In this document: one piece after another, positions 32,688 through 41,994 of the stretch
How positions within the stretch are numbered: the first letter of the stretch is position 1
Layout: each line of letters starts with the position of its first letter
Origin: Rossellomorea aquimaris
Lineage (GTDB): Bacteria > Bacillota > Bacilli > Bacillales > Bacillaceae_B
Direction of reading: 5' to 3'
NCBI RefSeq assembly: GCF_020172085.1
Contig: NZ_JAIVAT010000009.1
Coordinates: 62,001 to 126,000 of the forward strand
DNA: 64,000 nucleotides
Made by a program: the position numbers and the translations under genes
The notes under the pieces: generated by a model
What the model was told of the DNA's origin: nothing
Seen by the model: the letters and a program-made list of their open reading frames with translations, nothing else
The model's database searches: none

Positions 32688-33578
32688 TTATTTAACCAGT
32701 ATCTGTCCAAATGCCTTTTCCAACGTATCGTATTGAAAGACGAATCCCGCTTTTTCCAACCTCTCCGGTATGACCCACCTGCTCTTCAGGACCAGCTCGG
32801 TTTCCGTTTTAATGATCACGGCACCTGCTTCAAGCATCCATTTCGGAGTCGGTAGACCTATTTTTCTGTTCATGACATCCCTTAACTGCGCCATGAATTC
32901 CCGATTGGTGACAGGATTAGGAGCTGAACAGTTGAACACGCCGCGTAACTCCTTTTCTTCATTTAGAAAAAGAATGACACGAAATAGGTCTTCGACATGA
33001 ATCCAGCTGAATCTTTGATTACCCGGCCCCTGGACACCTCCAAGGCCAAATCTGACCAGATTTTTGTATGGGGTCATCACGCCGCCATCCGGTCCCAAGA
33101 CGATGGCTATTCTTAACGCAGCCTGCCTGGTTGCCGGTAATGAGAAAGAGAAGAATGCTTTCTCCCACTCTTTTGCCACTTCTACTGAAAATCCTGTACC
33201 GATATCGCCTTCTGACTCGGTCATGGGACGGTCCTCTGCATGGCGATAAATCGTTGCCGTGCTGGAATTGATCCATAGTGGAGGGGGATCCTGACACTGT
33301 AATAGGGCATTTCCCAGGATTTCCGTTGTTTCGGTCCTGGAACGGAAGATTTCCGCTTTATTTTTTTCATTGTAACGGCAGTCGACTGACTTCCCTGCAA
33401 GATTAATGAGCATATCTGCACCTTCTAATGATTGGACAATGTCATTGTGGCGATCCCACGAAACATGTGGGGATTGCCTGGAAATAATGGTTACTTTATA
33501 GCCTCTCTCCAGAAATTTTTTCTGAAGGTAACGACCGATAAAACCCGTTCCCCCAGCTATGACAACATTCTTTCTCAC
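32688..33578 (-). CDS. yfhF: TIGR01777 NAD-dependent epimerase-like protein YfhF
   Basis: 296 residues of the short-chain dehydrogenase-like epimerase subgroup TIGR01777. Nucleotide-binding GGTGFIGRYLQKKF is at the N-terminus, followed by MLINLAGKSVDCRYNEKNK, SSTATIYRH and FSWIHVEDLFRVILF. B. subtilis YfhF and E. coli YfcH belong here; the old label cell division inhibitor is not well supported. Substrate unknown. Monocistronic. Confidence 0.85.
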   Translation of the reverse strand: MRKNVVIAGGTGFIGRYLQKKFLERGYKVTIISRQSPHVSWDRHNDIVQSLEGADMLINLAGKSVDCRYNEKNKAEIFRSRTETTEILGNALLQCQDPPPLWINSSTATIYRHAEDRPMTESEGDIGTGFSVEVAKEWEKAFFSFSLPATRQAALRIAIVLGPDGGVMTPYKNLVRFGLGGVQGPGNQRFSWIHVEDLFRVILFLNEEKELRGVFNCSAPNPVTNREFMAQLRDVMNRKIGLPTPKWMLEAGAVIIKTETELVLKSRWVIPERLEKAGFVFQYDTLEKAFGQILVK

Positions 33579-33926
33579 AGTATCAACTCATTTCTACATA
33601 AAAAAGTTTGTGAATCATTTCACATTTTATTATACCAAATTCTGTAACCAATTAAAACCGAATTTCCTATGTTTCTCTCATGCACAAAAAATAGTGGAAT
33701 ATTCCTAGAAAAATATTTTTCCACGATTTGAATAGATAACGGCAGAAATTCCCCTCTATTTTGTTTTATATCGACATTTTAGAACACTAAATATTTCAAA
33801 TTTACTGAAAATTACCATTTTTTTCATTGTCAATCTTCCCATTTTTTACTAGACTACTAATTAGCCGCCGGGGCCAAAAGGAATAGCTATTTCCAAATTC
33901 TATGATCAAAAGGGGAAATTGTAATT
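33579..33926 (+). promoter_or_regulatory. AT-rich 348-bp promoter region of neutral protease
   Basis: No credible small gene is seen. TTGTCA (33827-33832) and TAGACT (33850-33855) are separated by 17 bp and form a plausible sigma-A promoter for the protease. AAGGGG precedes the start codon. The rest is strongly A/T-rich without clear repeats; binding sites for stationary-phase regulators would be expected but could not be assigned. Confidence 0.5.
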
Positions 33927-35570
33927 ATGTCGAAAAAGAAATTAGTCAGTTTAGCACTAGGTACTTCTCTTGTATTCAGCGCATCCTTTACAGGTGCGTC
34001 CGCATTCGCCCAGTCTTCAGATTCTATTACTTCGAAAATGGAAATTCATCAAAAGGTCATGAACATAGATAAAAAAGGACCTAGCTTCTTATCTGGGAAA
34101 CTATCAAAAGGTATTGTAAAGAACGATAAAGACGTGAAAAAGTTCATGAAAGATAATAAAGAGCTTTTCGCCGTCGATCCACATTCTGAACTGACATTGC
34201 TTGAAAAAACAACAGATGATCTTGGAATGTCTCACTATAAATTCACTCAATCAGTGAATGGTGTACCAGTTGACGGAGCCATCTTCATTGTCCATACAAA
34301 TAAAAAGAATGAAGTGACGGCTACAACGGGTCAACTTTATAAAGAAGCTTCTAAAAAAGTAACTAAGACTAAAACTAAAATCAATCAAAAATCAGCTACG
34401 GATCTTGCTTGGAAGCATATCGGGCTATCTAAAGCAGACACAATGACAGGAACTCAAAACGAGTTCGCCATTGATGCGAAGAAAGACAGTCATGTTGATA
34501 GTACAACCGAAAAGAATGATCTCGTCATTCATGAGAAAGACGGAAAGTTTACTCTTGCGTATAAAGTGCAGCTTCAATTCATCGAGCCTTACGGGGCAAA
34601 CTGGCAGATCTTTGTTGATGCGAAAGACGGATCCATTGTCGAAGCGTATAATGCTGTAGCAGATGGAGCTACGACAGGAAGCGGCTACGGAGTTTTAGAT
34701 GATTATAAAACTCTTAATACTTATTCTGCAAATGGAACGTATTACTTATACGATGTGACGAAACCAATGAACGGTGTCATTGAGACGTTTACGGCTCAAA
34801 ATGGGTCAAGCCTTCCAGGGTACTATTCAACTGACAGCAATAACTCTTGGACTGCTTATTCCCAAGCGGCTGATGTAGATGCCCACGCTTATGCCGGTAA
34901 AGTCTATGACTATTATAAAAACACACATAACCGCAATAGTTTCGACAATAACGGAGCGACCATCCGCTCTACAGTCCATTACGGATCCAACTACAATAAT
35001 GCGTTCTGGAATGGTTCACAAATGGTGTATGGTGACGGGGACGGATCTACTTTCACATCCCTATCAGGCGCACTGGATGTCGTTGCACATGAGCTGACTC
35101 ATGCCGTGACGGAACGTACTGCTGGATTACAGTATCAATATCAATCAGGTGCATTGAACGAATCGTTCTCTGATGTATTCGGCTATTTCTTAGATCCAAG
35201 TGATTACTTAATGGGTGAAGATGTCTACACTCCAGGTATTTCAGGAGATGCCCTGCGCAGTCTTTCAAACCCTTCTAAATACGGTCAACCGGAACATATG
35301 AATAACTATGTGAACACATCTTCCGATAACGGTGGGGTTCATACTAACTCCGGTATCCCGAATAAAGCGGCTTACAACACGATCTCAAGCATCGGTAAAA
35401 CAAAAGCAGAGAAGATCTACTACCGTGCGCTGACTGTTTACTTAACACCAACAAGTAATTTCAGTTATGCTCGTGCGGCTCTTCTTCAATCAGCTGCTGA
35501 CCTTTACGGCAGCGGAAGCTCTACTTACAATTCCGTTAAAGCAGCATGGGATGCTGTAGGAGTTTATTAA
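33927..35570 (+). CDS. Secreted neutral metalloprotease, thermolysin/bacillolysin type (M4)
   Basis: 547-residue preproenzyme. A signal peptide ends near ASAFA (about 29), followed by a propeptide with FTP and PepSY-like regions (to about 245) and a mature part starting near [12 protein letters not shown] (about 248). Zinc site: HELTH (His388, Glu389, His392) and the third ligand Glu412 in [16 protein letters not shown] provides the late active-site His. It digests extracellular protein. B. subtilis NprE is the nearest relative in type. It is alone between a long promoter region and a strong terminator. Confidence 0.95.
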   Translation: MSKKKLVSLALGTSLVFSASFTGASAFAQSSDSITSKMEIHQKVMNIDKKGPSFLSGKLSKGIVKNDKDVKKFMKDNKELFAVDPHSELTLLEKTTDDLGMSHYKFTQSVNGVPVDGAIFIVHTNKKNEVTATTGQLYKEASKKVTKTKTKINQKSATDLAWKHIGLSKADTMTGTQNEFAIDAKKDSHVDSTTEKNDLVIHEKDGKFTLAYKVQLQFIEPYGANWQIFVDAKDGSIVEAYNAVADGATTGSGYGVLDDYKTLNTYSANGTYYLYDVTKPMNGVIETFTAQNGSSLPGYYSTDSNNSWTAYSQAADVDAHAYAGKVYDYYKNTHNRNSFDNNGATIRSTVHYGSNYNNAFWNGSQMVYGDGDGSTFTSLSGALDVVAHELTHAVTERTAGLQYQYQSGALNESFSDVFGYFLDPSDYLMGEDVYTPGISGDALRSLSNPSKYGQPEHMNNYVNTSSDNGGVHTNSGIPNKAAYNTISSIGKTKAEKIYYRALTVYLTPTSNFSYARAALLQSAADLYGSGSSTYNSVKAAWDAVGVY

Positions 35571-35586
35571 TTCATACGAAAGATAT

Positions 35587-35619
35587 GACAAAAGCCGTCC
35601 TTCTGGGCGGCTTTTTGTC
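35587..35619 (+). terminator. Terminator after neutral protease gene
   Basis: GACAAAAGCCG (35587-35597) pairs with CGGCTTTTTGTC (35608-35619), ending in a T-run. Confidence 0.88.
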
Positions 35620-35735
35620 ATGCTTACTCATTTTGCTAATATCTTAAAAATACTTAAGGTTCAACTTCAGAGAACCGATATAATGAATATAGGTATATTT
35701 TCTCATTTCTATTTGTTGATCAAGGAGGGATGTTC

Positions 35736-36824
35736 ATGTTCGAACACCTATTTATTAATCTGTGTGTCTTTATCTCATTTCTATATTTTGCCGGGATTGT
35801 GATGAGAAACCCGCGTAAATCCCCCATTCCCTCTCCTTTATTGATGGGCATATTCTTTGGGATCCTAGGGCTCGCTCTCATGAACTTTACTATCCCCCTG
35901 AATCATAATAGCATAATGGATTTGAGACATTTGGCAATCGTCACCGCTGCCGTTTATATCGGTTGGATTCCTGCGCTTCTGTCAGCATTCATCATTACGA
36001 CAGGCAGGATCCTAATGTTCGGGATAAGTACCCAGGCGGTCATAGCCGCAATCGGGATGCTCTCTATCGGCACCATCTGCGGCTTCATGTCCCGTCTGCG
36101 GATCGGTAACCTGAATAAGCTTCAATCGATGAACACCGTAAGCTTGATTATCATATTTGTAGCTTTAGTCAAAAACATCGGGATTTCAGAAACCTTAAAG
36201 GTCTATCCGTATCATTTTTTCACTTCCCTTGTGGTCGGTTTCATTGCATACTTTATCGCCGAGCAGATTAAGCGTTCAAATGAGCAATATCATCTGCTGG
36301 AACAGAGCGCGACGAAAGATTTTCTCACTAGCCTTAATAACGTCAGACAGTTTGATGTTAGTTATAATGAGGCCCTGAAACATGCAGTGGAAAGAAATGA
36401 AAAACTTTCGTTACTGCTCATTGATATCGATCATTTCAAGAACGTAAACGATACATTCGGTCATCATGCAGGTGATGAGGTTCTGAAAGAACTTGGTAAA
36501 GTATTGAAGCACCAATCCAGGAGCTTTGATATAGTCTCAAGGAATGGTGGAGAAGAATTTAGCATCCTCCTTCTGGATTGCCCCCATAGTCATGGGATGG
36601 TGATTGCGGAAAGGATCAGAGGAGCTGTTGAAAAACATCCATTTTTCATTTCGGAAGAAAAAATGATCCGTATTACGATTTCAATTGGAGTGTCCACGTT
36701 TCCCGATACCCTTTCCCAGGATGGTGAGGAAATCTTTGAACAGGCTGATAAGGCTCTTTATCTCGCGAAGCGTACAGGCCGAAATAAAGTATGCGATTTT
36801 CAAATGGTTCAAGCCATACATTGA
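35736..36824 (+). CDS. Membrane diguanylate cyclase (5TM-LYT sensor plus GGDEF)
   Basis: About 362 residues. The first 180 contain five to six membrane segments in the 5TM-5TMR-LYT pattern (LMGIFFGILGLALMNF, HLAIVTAAVYIGWIPALLSAF). The C-terminal GGDEF domain has GGEEF, so it should make cyclic di-GMP, and RSFD five residues before it forms an inhibitory I-site. FLTSLNNVRQFD and LLIDIDHFKNVND are standard. The ATG at 35736 lies seven bases from GGAGGG; the ATG at 35730 abuts it. Signal unknown, probably a membrane or cell-wall ligand. Confidence 0.88.
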   Translation: MFEHLFINLCVFISFLYFAGIVMRNPRKSPIPSPLLMGIFFGILGLALMNFTIPLNHNSIMDLRHLAIVTAAVYIGWIPALLSAFIITTGRILMFGISTQAVIAAIGMLSIGTICGFMSRLRIGNLNKLQSMNTVSLIIIFVALVKNIGISETLKVYPYHFFTSLVVGFIAYFIAEQIKRSNEQYHLLEQSATKDFLTSLNNVRQFDVSYNEALKHAVERNEKLSLLLIDIDHFKNVNDTFGHHAGDEVLKELGKVLKHQSRSFDIVSRNGGEEFSILLLDCPHSHGMVIAERIRGAVEKHPFFISEEKMIRITISIGVSTFPDTLSQDGEEIFEQADKALYLAKRTGRNKVCDFQMVQAIH

Positions 36825-36888
36825 TAAACCGCAACAGCATTCAACACCTTTTCCCAGGAAATGATGTTGAACACTGTCCTAAATAAAC

Positions 36889-36924
36889 GAAAAGGAGAAA
36901 AGAATCGACTCTTTTCTCCTTTTC
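36889..36924. terminator. Bidirectional terminator of cyclase gene and siderophore operon
   Basis: GAAAAGGAGAAAAG (36889-36902) pairs with CTTTTCTCCTTTTC (36911-36924) between convergent genes. Confidence 0.82.
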
Positions 36925-36950
36925 TTATGATTACTGTTACCGCCTGATTT

Positions 36951-38177
36951 TCACATAGACGCCATTATCTTGTTTTTATAATCTAATCCAAGTCCCGTAT
37001 GTAAGCACTCTACAGCCGACTGTACGTCTCTTTTCTCCATCACTGCGGTCACACTAATGGAAGATTCGCCGATCAATTTCACTTTCACAGCGTTTTCCAA
37101 TAACATCCTGCATACCCTTATCTTAATCTCAGGCCTTCCTTTCAAATTCCTGCCGATCACCGAAACTTTTGAAAGGTTGCTTCGTTCTTCGATACGCGAG
37201 AACTTCCATCTGCCTTTCCCTTTCTCTAAGATGAATAATACCTCTTGAAGGTCTTCCTCCTTAATTAATACGGACAAAGTGTTTCGGCAACTCTGTGTAT
37301 AGACATCCCCCTGAATATGACGGGATGCAAGCTCACACATGAATGATTCCCGGAACTCTTCAACGTCATCACAATCGAATATATCAACTCTATGAATCGC
37401 TTTTTCAAATGTGATGCCGGTCACAGGGCTTGCTTCATTCTGCTTTACCTTTCCATGGATGAGAGTTCCGGTGACATTTTCAAAACTTGATTTTATATAC
37501 AGTGGAATTCCGAATCTCTTTGCATGTTTCACTGCTCTTGGATGAAGCACGCCCGCTCCCATGACAGCTAAATTCTGCATGTCTTCATACGAAAGGGAAG
37601 TGATTTTCGATGCTTTTGGAACAAACCTGGGATCAGAGGTATAAACTCCGTCGACGTCTGTAAAGATATCACACCGATCTGCCTTTAGAGCAGCTGCAAG
37701 AGCAGCTGCCGTTATATCGGATCCTCCTCTTCCCAAAGTGGAGATGTCCCCATCCACCGTTACGCCTTGGAAACCTGCCACCACAACCACTTTCCCATGA
37801 TCTAATTCACTCCTGATACGCTTTGTATCAATCGATTCTATATGAGCATTCCCAAGAACGGAATCCGTTTGAATACCAGCCTGCCATCCGGTGAAAGAAA
37901 TCGCCTCCACCCCTCGTTGTTGAAGAGCCATGGCAAAAAGGGATATGGCGACTTGTTCTCCTGTTGAAAGGAGCATATCCCTTTCTCTCTTACTTGGTTT
38001 CGTGGTGATATCACTCACGAACTTTACAAGAGTATCAGTGGTTTTGCCCATCGCAGAAACGACCACCACCACATCATGACCTTTTTTCTTTTCCTGTATG
38101 ACTTTCTCTGCCATTCGTTTTATTCTCTCGGTAGAACCGACAGAGGTACCACCGAATTTCTGAACAATTGTACTCAA
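36951..38177 (-). CDS. Aspartate kinase encoded at the end of the siderophore operon
   Basis: 408 residues from a TTG at 38177 (AGAAGGAT upstream); the frame open to 38237 runs into the preceding gene. The kinase domain is LysC-like: VQKFGGTSVGS at the N-terminus, LLSTGEQVA, GRGGSDITAAALA, TDVDGVYTSDPR, GAGVLHPRAVKHAK. Two C-terminal ACT-like domains are more diverged than those of the paralogue at 52248-53444. It phosphorylates aspartate, the first step to aspartate 4-semialdehyde, which is the substrate of the diaminobutyrate aminotransferase that starts this operon. It lies 46 bases after the last synthetase gene with no terminator between. Confidence 0.9.
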   Translation of the reverse strand: MSTIVQKFGGTSVGSTERIKRMAEKVIQEKKKGHDVVVVVSAMGKTTDTLVKFVSDITTKPSKRERDMLLSTGEQVAISLFAMALQQRGVEAISFTGWQAGIQTDSVLGNAHIESIDTKRIRSELDHGKVVVVAGFQGVTVDGDISTLGRGGSDITAAALAAALKADRCDIFTDVDGVYTSDPRFVPKASKITSLSYEDMQNLAVMGAGVLHPRAVKHAKRFGIPLYIKSSFENVTGTLIHGKVKQNEASPVTGITFEKAIHRVDIFDCDDVEEFRESFMCELASRHIQGDVYTQSCRNTLSVLIKEEDLQEVLFILEKGKGRWKFSRIEERSNLSKVSVIGRNLKGRPEIKIRVCRMLLENAVKVKLIGESSISVTAVMEKRDVQSAVECLHTGLGLDYKNKIMASM

Positions 38178-38223
38178 TTGACGATCCTTCTTTCTATAAG
38201 GGAATGAATGAGGGTGATTGGCA

Positions 38224-40044
38224 TCAATTTGACCCAACAGTCCGATTTAATCGAAATGCAGCCAGGGCGTTTGTGACTTTCCCGAATTCGGAAGCGTGGG
38301 GGCGGTCATCGTCATCAGAATAACCGTAATCCACCATGCGATTTCGGTTCAGGCATAGTTTGGTAAGTTCCGGTTTAAAGAAGTCAAAGAGCTTAAATCG
38401 TTCTTCCAATTGCGGGAATCGAGACTGATAGTTGAGTATCGCATCGGCAAGAAGACTCCAGAATGTTTCTTCTTCCATCAGCCCATTATTCTTTAGCAGA
38501 TTGCTCAAATATCTCAGGTGACAAATAAAGAGACCCGTGAAGATGAACTGAGTCAACCCTTCTGGCGGCTCTGATCGAAGGACCGCCTTAAATTCAGACG
38601 ACAATCCTTGCAGCTCTGGAAAATCCTGATCTGAAATATTGACGTCATCGACAAAATCTTTAATCGCTAAACGGTGAGGTTTCGCATCCTTTAACACGAC
38701 AATCGTATTTTGTCCATGTGGAGAGAATACCGTTCCGTATTGATAAAGATAATGAAGGAGAGGCTCCATGACGACTTTGAAAAATTGCTCCATCCATTCT
38801 TCCGTGCTGAGCCCTGACTGGTCTATCAAACTCTCAACATATGGTTTATGGTGATGATCTTCATACAATAAGGCAGCCAGGGTAATCGCTTGTTCCCCTT
38901 CTTCTAAGTACGTATAAATGCTTTCTCTCCAAATGGCTCCGAGCATCTCCAAGTACTGGTACGGCGCCTCCTTTAATTGGGTATAATATGGGTGGTTTAT
39001 GTTCATACTGGCATTTTCCCCCGGTAGGATGACCCGACATTCTTCTTTTAAGAAGTGATCCTTTTCTGCCATTCCTTTAATGAACTCGGTCACCTTAGGA
39101 GCGATTACGGTTCGTTCCGATGGCAGTCCCCGATACACTAGTGTGTTCAAGATACTCATCGGAAGCTTTACATGATGCTTATCTTTGTTTGTTATGTTCA
39201 CAAATGTTCGGATCGATTGTTGAGGAAGATAGCGGTCTTCTCCCTTCCCTAGCGGAATGATTCGACCCATGGCCAGTTCCTCAGGAAAATTCTGAACCAA
39301 TGTGTTTTTCCACTGCCATTCGTGTACCGGCATGTAATAGTATTGCGATGGTTCGCTTCCATGTTGTTTGACCATCACATCAAAACGTATTCGTTCTTCT
39401 TCACTCAGTTCACTCGCAATCAACGCTTCATAATCCAACCCTTCCACAGATTGAAACGATGCCAGATCTTTATGGACGGCAATCCAGGATAGCTGGATCT
39501 CCTTTTGCTGTTCAGGAGCGAAGGCAAGGTAATCATCATATCCGAACCCGATTCTTCCTTTGTTGTATGTAATCCACGGGTGGCCGGTCATATAGCCTTC
39601 AAGGCTTGCGTAATCTTCATGAATCAATTCGTCCGATGATTTCGCTTCTTTTTCAAGAAGATGGGCATCTGCTATCAACGTGCTGTTCATTTCCTTGATT
39701 AAATGGCCCGCCGTTTCAGATGACATTCCGATCACATCCTGAAGATCGACCAATAATTCTATGGCACTGTCTGCTTCCTTTCTCCCATCATTCTCAACGA
39801 TATAGATCGTCGTCCATTTCACATCGAAACTATCAAACAATCGTTTTTGTGCGATATAGTGATAGTGCTTTGACTCCGAAACCTGAAGGGAGTATTCGAT
39901 ATTCTCTCCTTCTTCTGAAAGGATGTTAGGCTGGATCATCTTTTCATACATATACTCTGACAGCATTTTGCCTATCAGTTTTTTGTTTACTTTCTTCCAG
40001 CTATCACTCTTAAATACACGTTGTATTTCTTCATTAAATAACAT
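38224..40044 (-). CDS. IucA/IucC-family siderophore synthetase, RhbF-like
   Basis: 606 residues of an NRPS-independent siderophore synthetase. Typical motifs are GHPWITYNKGRIGFGYDDYL, HEWQWKNTL, SIRTFVNIT with the S-x-R-T block and a late FSPHGQNTIVVL with DFVDDV. The enzyme adenylates a citrate carboxylate and couples it to an N-hydroxy-N-acetyl diamine. As the sixth gene after the promoter it corresponds to RhbF. 41 bases separate it from the hydroxylase gene. It would catalyse one of the two condensations in schizokinen formation. Confidence 0.9.
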   Translation of the reverse strand: MLFNEEIQRVFKSDSWKKVNKKLIGKMLSEYMYEKMIQPNILSEEGENIEYSLQVSESKHYHYIAQKRLFDSFDVKWTTIYIVENDGRKEADSAIELLVDLQDVIGMSSETAGHLIKEMNSTLIADAHLLEKEAKSSDELIHEDYASLEGYMTGHPWITYNKGRIGFGYDDYLAFAPEQQKEIQLSWIAVHKDLASFQSVEGLDYEALIASELSEEERIRFDVMVKQHGSEPSQYYYMPVHEWQWKNTLVQNFPEELAMGRIIPLGKGEDRYLPQQSIRTFVNITNKDKHHVKLPMSILNTLVYRGLPSERTVIAPKVTEFIKGMAEKDHFLKEECRVILPGENASMNINHPYYTQLKEAPYQYLEMLGAIWRESIYTYLEEGEQAITLAALLYEDHHHKPYVESLIDQSGLSTEEWMEQFFKVVMEPLLHYLYQYGTVFSPHGQNTIVVLKDAKPHRLAIKDFVDDVNISDQDFPELQGLSSEFKAVLRSEPPEGLTQFIFTGLFICHLRYLSNLLKNNGLMEEETFWSLLADAILNYQSRFPQLEERFKLFDFFKPELTKLCLNRNRMVDYGYSDDDDRPHASEFGKVTNALAAFRLNRTVGSN

Positions 40045-40085
40045 ACTTATCCCTTCTTTCTTTTAGTCTATGTTCTATTGTGGTA

Positions 40086-41435
40086 TCAGAAAGGAACGGG
40101 AACGGAAGCCGTTTTCGTTCCAAAGGTTTGAAACACATTTTTCATCTGAACCGGATATACGTCTCTTCCTGTAATCGTATTGATAATGATGGCGTTTCGG
40201 TGGGCACCGAGCCCCAAATCAGGTGCTCCGACACCATGAGTATGCATCTCACCATTTTGAATAAAGATGTCACCCTCACCCTCTACATAAGTCTCCAGTC
40301 GATAGTCTTCTTTCACTTTGTATCTGCCATTTTCATCCCAGACAATCGACTTTTTCATTTCCGATAGGAACCCTGGAAATGCAGGCTTGTAACCAGTGCC
40401 AAGGATGATCACCTCTGCTTGATCTACGAAATGTTCTTCCTTGATCCGATGATAACCATGCAGTTCAAACCCTTTTCCGTTTCTTTCGATTCCGACGATT
40501 TCTGTCATGGCTTGCAGTTCAATATTCGGCACATCGCAACCTACAGTTCGTTCATATAAAAGATCGTAAATTTCGGCGATCGTATCTGAACTGATGCCTT
40601 TATAAAGAAGATCCTGTTCCTTTAGGAGCCGATCCTTTTTCTCCTGGGGAAGCTGGTAAAAGAAGCGGGTATAATCGGGTGAGAAATATTCAAGGCCCAG
40701 TTTTGAGTATTCCATCGGGAAAAAACCTTTTGAACGGGTATACCATTGAAGCGAGAATTCATGTTTCTCCTGCTCTTTTGCCACATCCAGAAATACTTCG
40801 GCGGCGCTTTGACCTGATCCGATCACGGCAACGGATTCCGCTTCTGCACATACTCCTCTCTTGGATACATAATCTGCACTGTGAAAGACGTTTTTCCCGA
40901 GGATACTTTGAAATGCTTCAGGTACGGATGGAACCGAACCGATACCAAGGACGAGATGCTTCGTAAACAAGGTCTCCGTTTGTTGAAGCTCATCATTCCA
41001 TACGGTGACTTCATACACATTGTCCCCACTCCCCAAGGAGACTGGGACAACCTTTTGGACATCCATCCCGAATCGGCATGTGTGTAACTGTTCGCTCACC
41101 CATTGACAGTAATGGTTATATTCTTTTCGCGGGATATGAAATTTTTCCAGAAAATAAAAGTGATATAAGCGGTTATGTGCCTCCAGATAACGTAGAAAGC
41201 TGTAATCACTTCGCACGTCGACCATGCTGACTAAATCCGCAAAGAACGGCACTTGTAAGGTCGTTCCTTCAATCAACATGCCAGGATGCCAATTGAAGGC
41301 TTTCTTCTTTTCTAAAAACACGCTTTTCACTTCAGCTACAGGGTCCAGTAAGGCTGCTAATCCAAGGTTAAACGGTCCCAAGCCGATGCCTATGACGTCA
41401 TACAACTCATTGGTTGTCATTGTAGAATCCTTCAT
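40086..41435 (-). CDS. Diamine N-hydroxylase (IucD/RhbE-like flavin monooxygenase)
   Basis: 449 residues of the lysine/ornithine N-hydroxylase family. The FAD motif GIGLGPFNLGLAAL, the ATFLVSM-like loop (here PFFADLVSM), the NADPH motif VIGSGQSAAEVFLD and the C-terminal GTGYKPAFP are present, with THGVGAPDLGLGAHR near the end. It should N-hydroxylate 1,3-diaminopropane or a derivative. The ATG at 41435 has GAGGTGG upstream; the gene overlaps the acetyltransferase gene by 29 bases, implying coupled translation. Confidence 0.9.
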   Translation of the reverse strand: MKDSTMTTNELYDVIGIGLGPFNLGLAALLDPVAEVKSVFLEKKKAFNWHPGMLIEGTTLQVPFFADLVSMVDVRSDYSFLRYLEAHNRLYHFYFLEKFHIPRKEYNHYCQWVSEQLHTCRFGMDVQKVVPVSLGSGDNVYEVTVWNDELQQTETLFTKHLVLGIGSVPSVPEAFQSILGKNVFHSADYVSKRGVCAEAESVAVIGSGQSAAEVFLDVAKEQEKHEFSLQWYTRSKGFFPMEYSKLGLEYFSPDYTRFFYQLPQEKKDRLLKEQDLLYKGISSDTIAEIYDLLYERTVGCDVPNIELQAMTEIVGIERNGKGFELHGYHRIKEEHFVDQAEVIILGTGYKPAFPGFLSEMKKSIVWDENGRYKVKEDYRLETYVEGEGDIFIQNGEMHTHGVGAPDLGLGAHRNAIIINTITGRDVYPVQMKNVFQTFGTKTASVPVPF

Positions 41436-41994
41436 TCTGCCACCTCTTTTCAAATTCGCTTCTCTCACAAAACATAAGCAGTCCGGTTTTGTCAGGAAGA
41501 TCAATGTGCTTCACAGCTTGAAACCCGCACTTCTGAAACACATGGATCATTTTGTCATTACGAATATCCGGTTCAGCCACAACTTTTGTCGTCTCCCTTT
41601 CTTGAAACTGAAACGAAACCATGGCCCTTAGCAATGGAAGGGAAAGTCCTTTACCGAGATACTCCTTTTCCCCAATTAACAGGTGGACACCTTGATCATA
41701 AGGGGCAGACGAATACGTTTCCTCGATCACATCGCCTTTTACCAAGTAGGCTTCCCAGTAACTCATCGGCACTCCATCGAGATACCCTGTATAGAGGGTT
41801 TGATGGGAATCTGATAAAGCTTTTTTCAAATGGGATTGAAATTGGTCTAATGGAATATTCAGGTTCCAGAATGGATGGACGTGATCCTCCATCATCCATT
41901 TGTGAATAAGCACCGCATCCCGGTCAAAATCAACTTTCTTAAATGCAATCGTCTTTTGAATTTCTTGATCATACACTTTGAAGTCATAGGACAT
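41407..41994 (-). CDS. GNAT N-acetyltransferase of siderophore operon (RhbD/IucB-like)
   Basis: About 195 residues with the IucB/AlcB-type GNAT pattern: WMMEDHVHPFWNLNIPLDQF, SYWEAY, GVHLLIGEKEYLGKGLSLPLL and AEPDIRNDKMIHVFQKCGF, which is close to the family block of hydroxylysine acetyltransferases. It would transfer an acetyl group to the N-hydroxylated diamine to form the hydroxamate. The start at 41994 overlaps the previous stop by 11 bases and has GAGGTGG upstream. Confidence 0.88.
   Translation of the reverse strand: MSYDFKVYDQEIQKTIAFKKVDFDRDAVLIHKWMMEDHVHPFWNLNIPLDQFQSHLKKALSDSHQTLYTGYLDGVPMSYWEAYLVKGDVIEETYSSAPYDQGVHLLIGEKEYLGKGLSLPLLRAMVSFQFQERETTKVVAEPDIRNDKMIHVFQKCGFQAVKHIDLPDKTGLLMFCERSEFEKRWQNEGFYNDNQ

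Noticed and set aside
36840-36871. Inverted repeat TTCAACA/TGTTGAA as a terminator
   Set aside because: No T-run and a stronger terminator lies just downstream.
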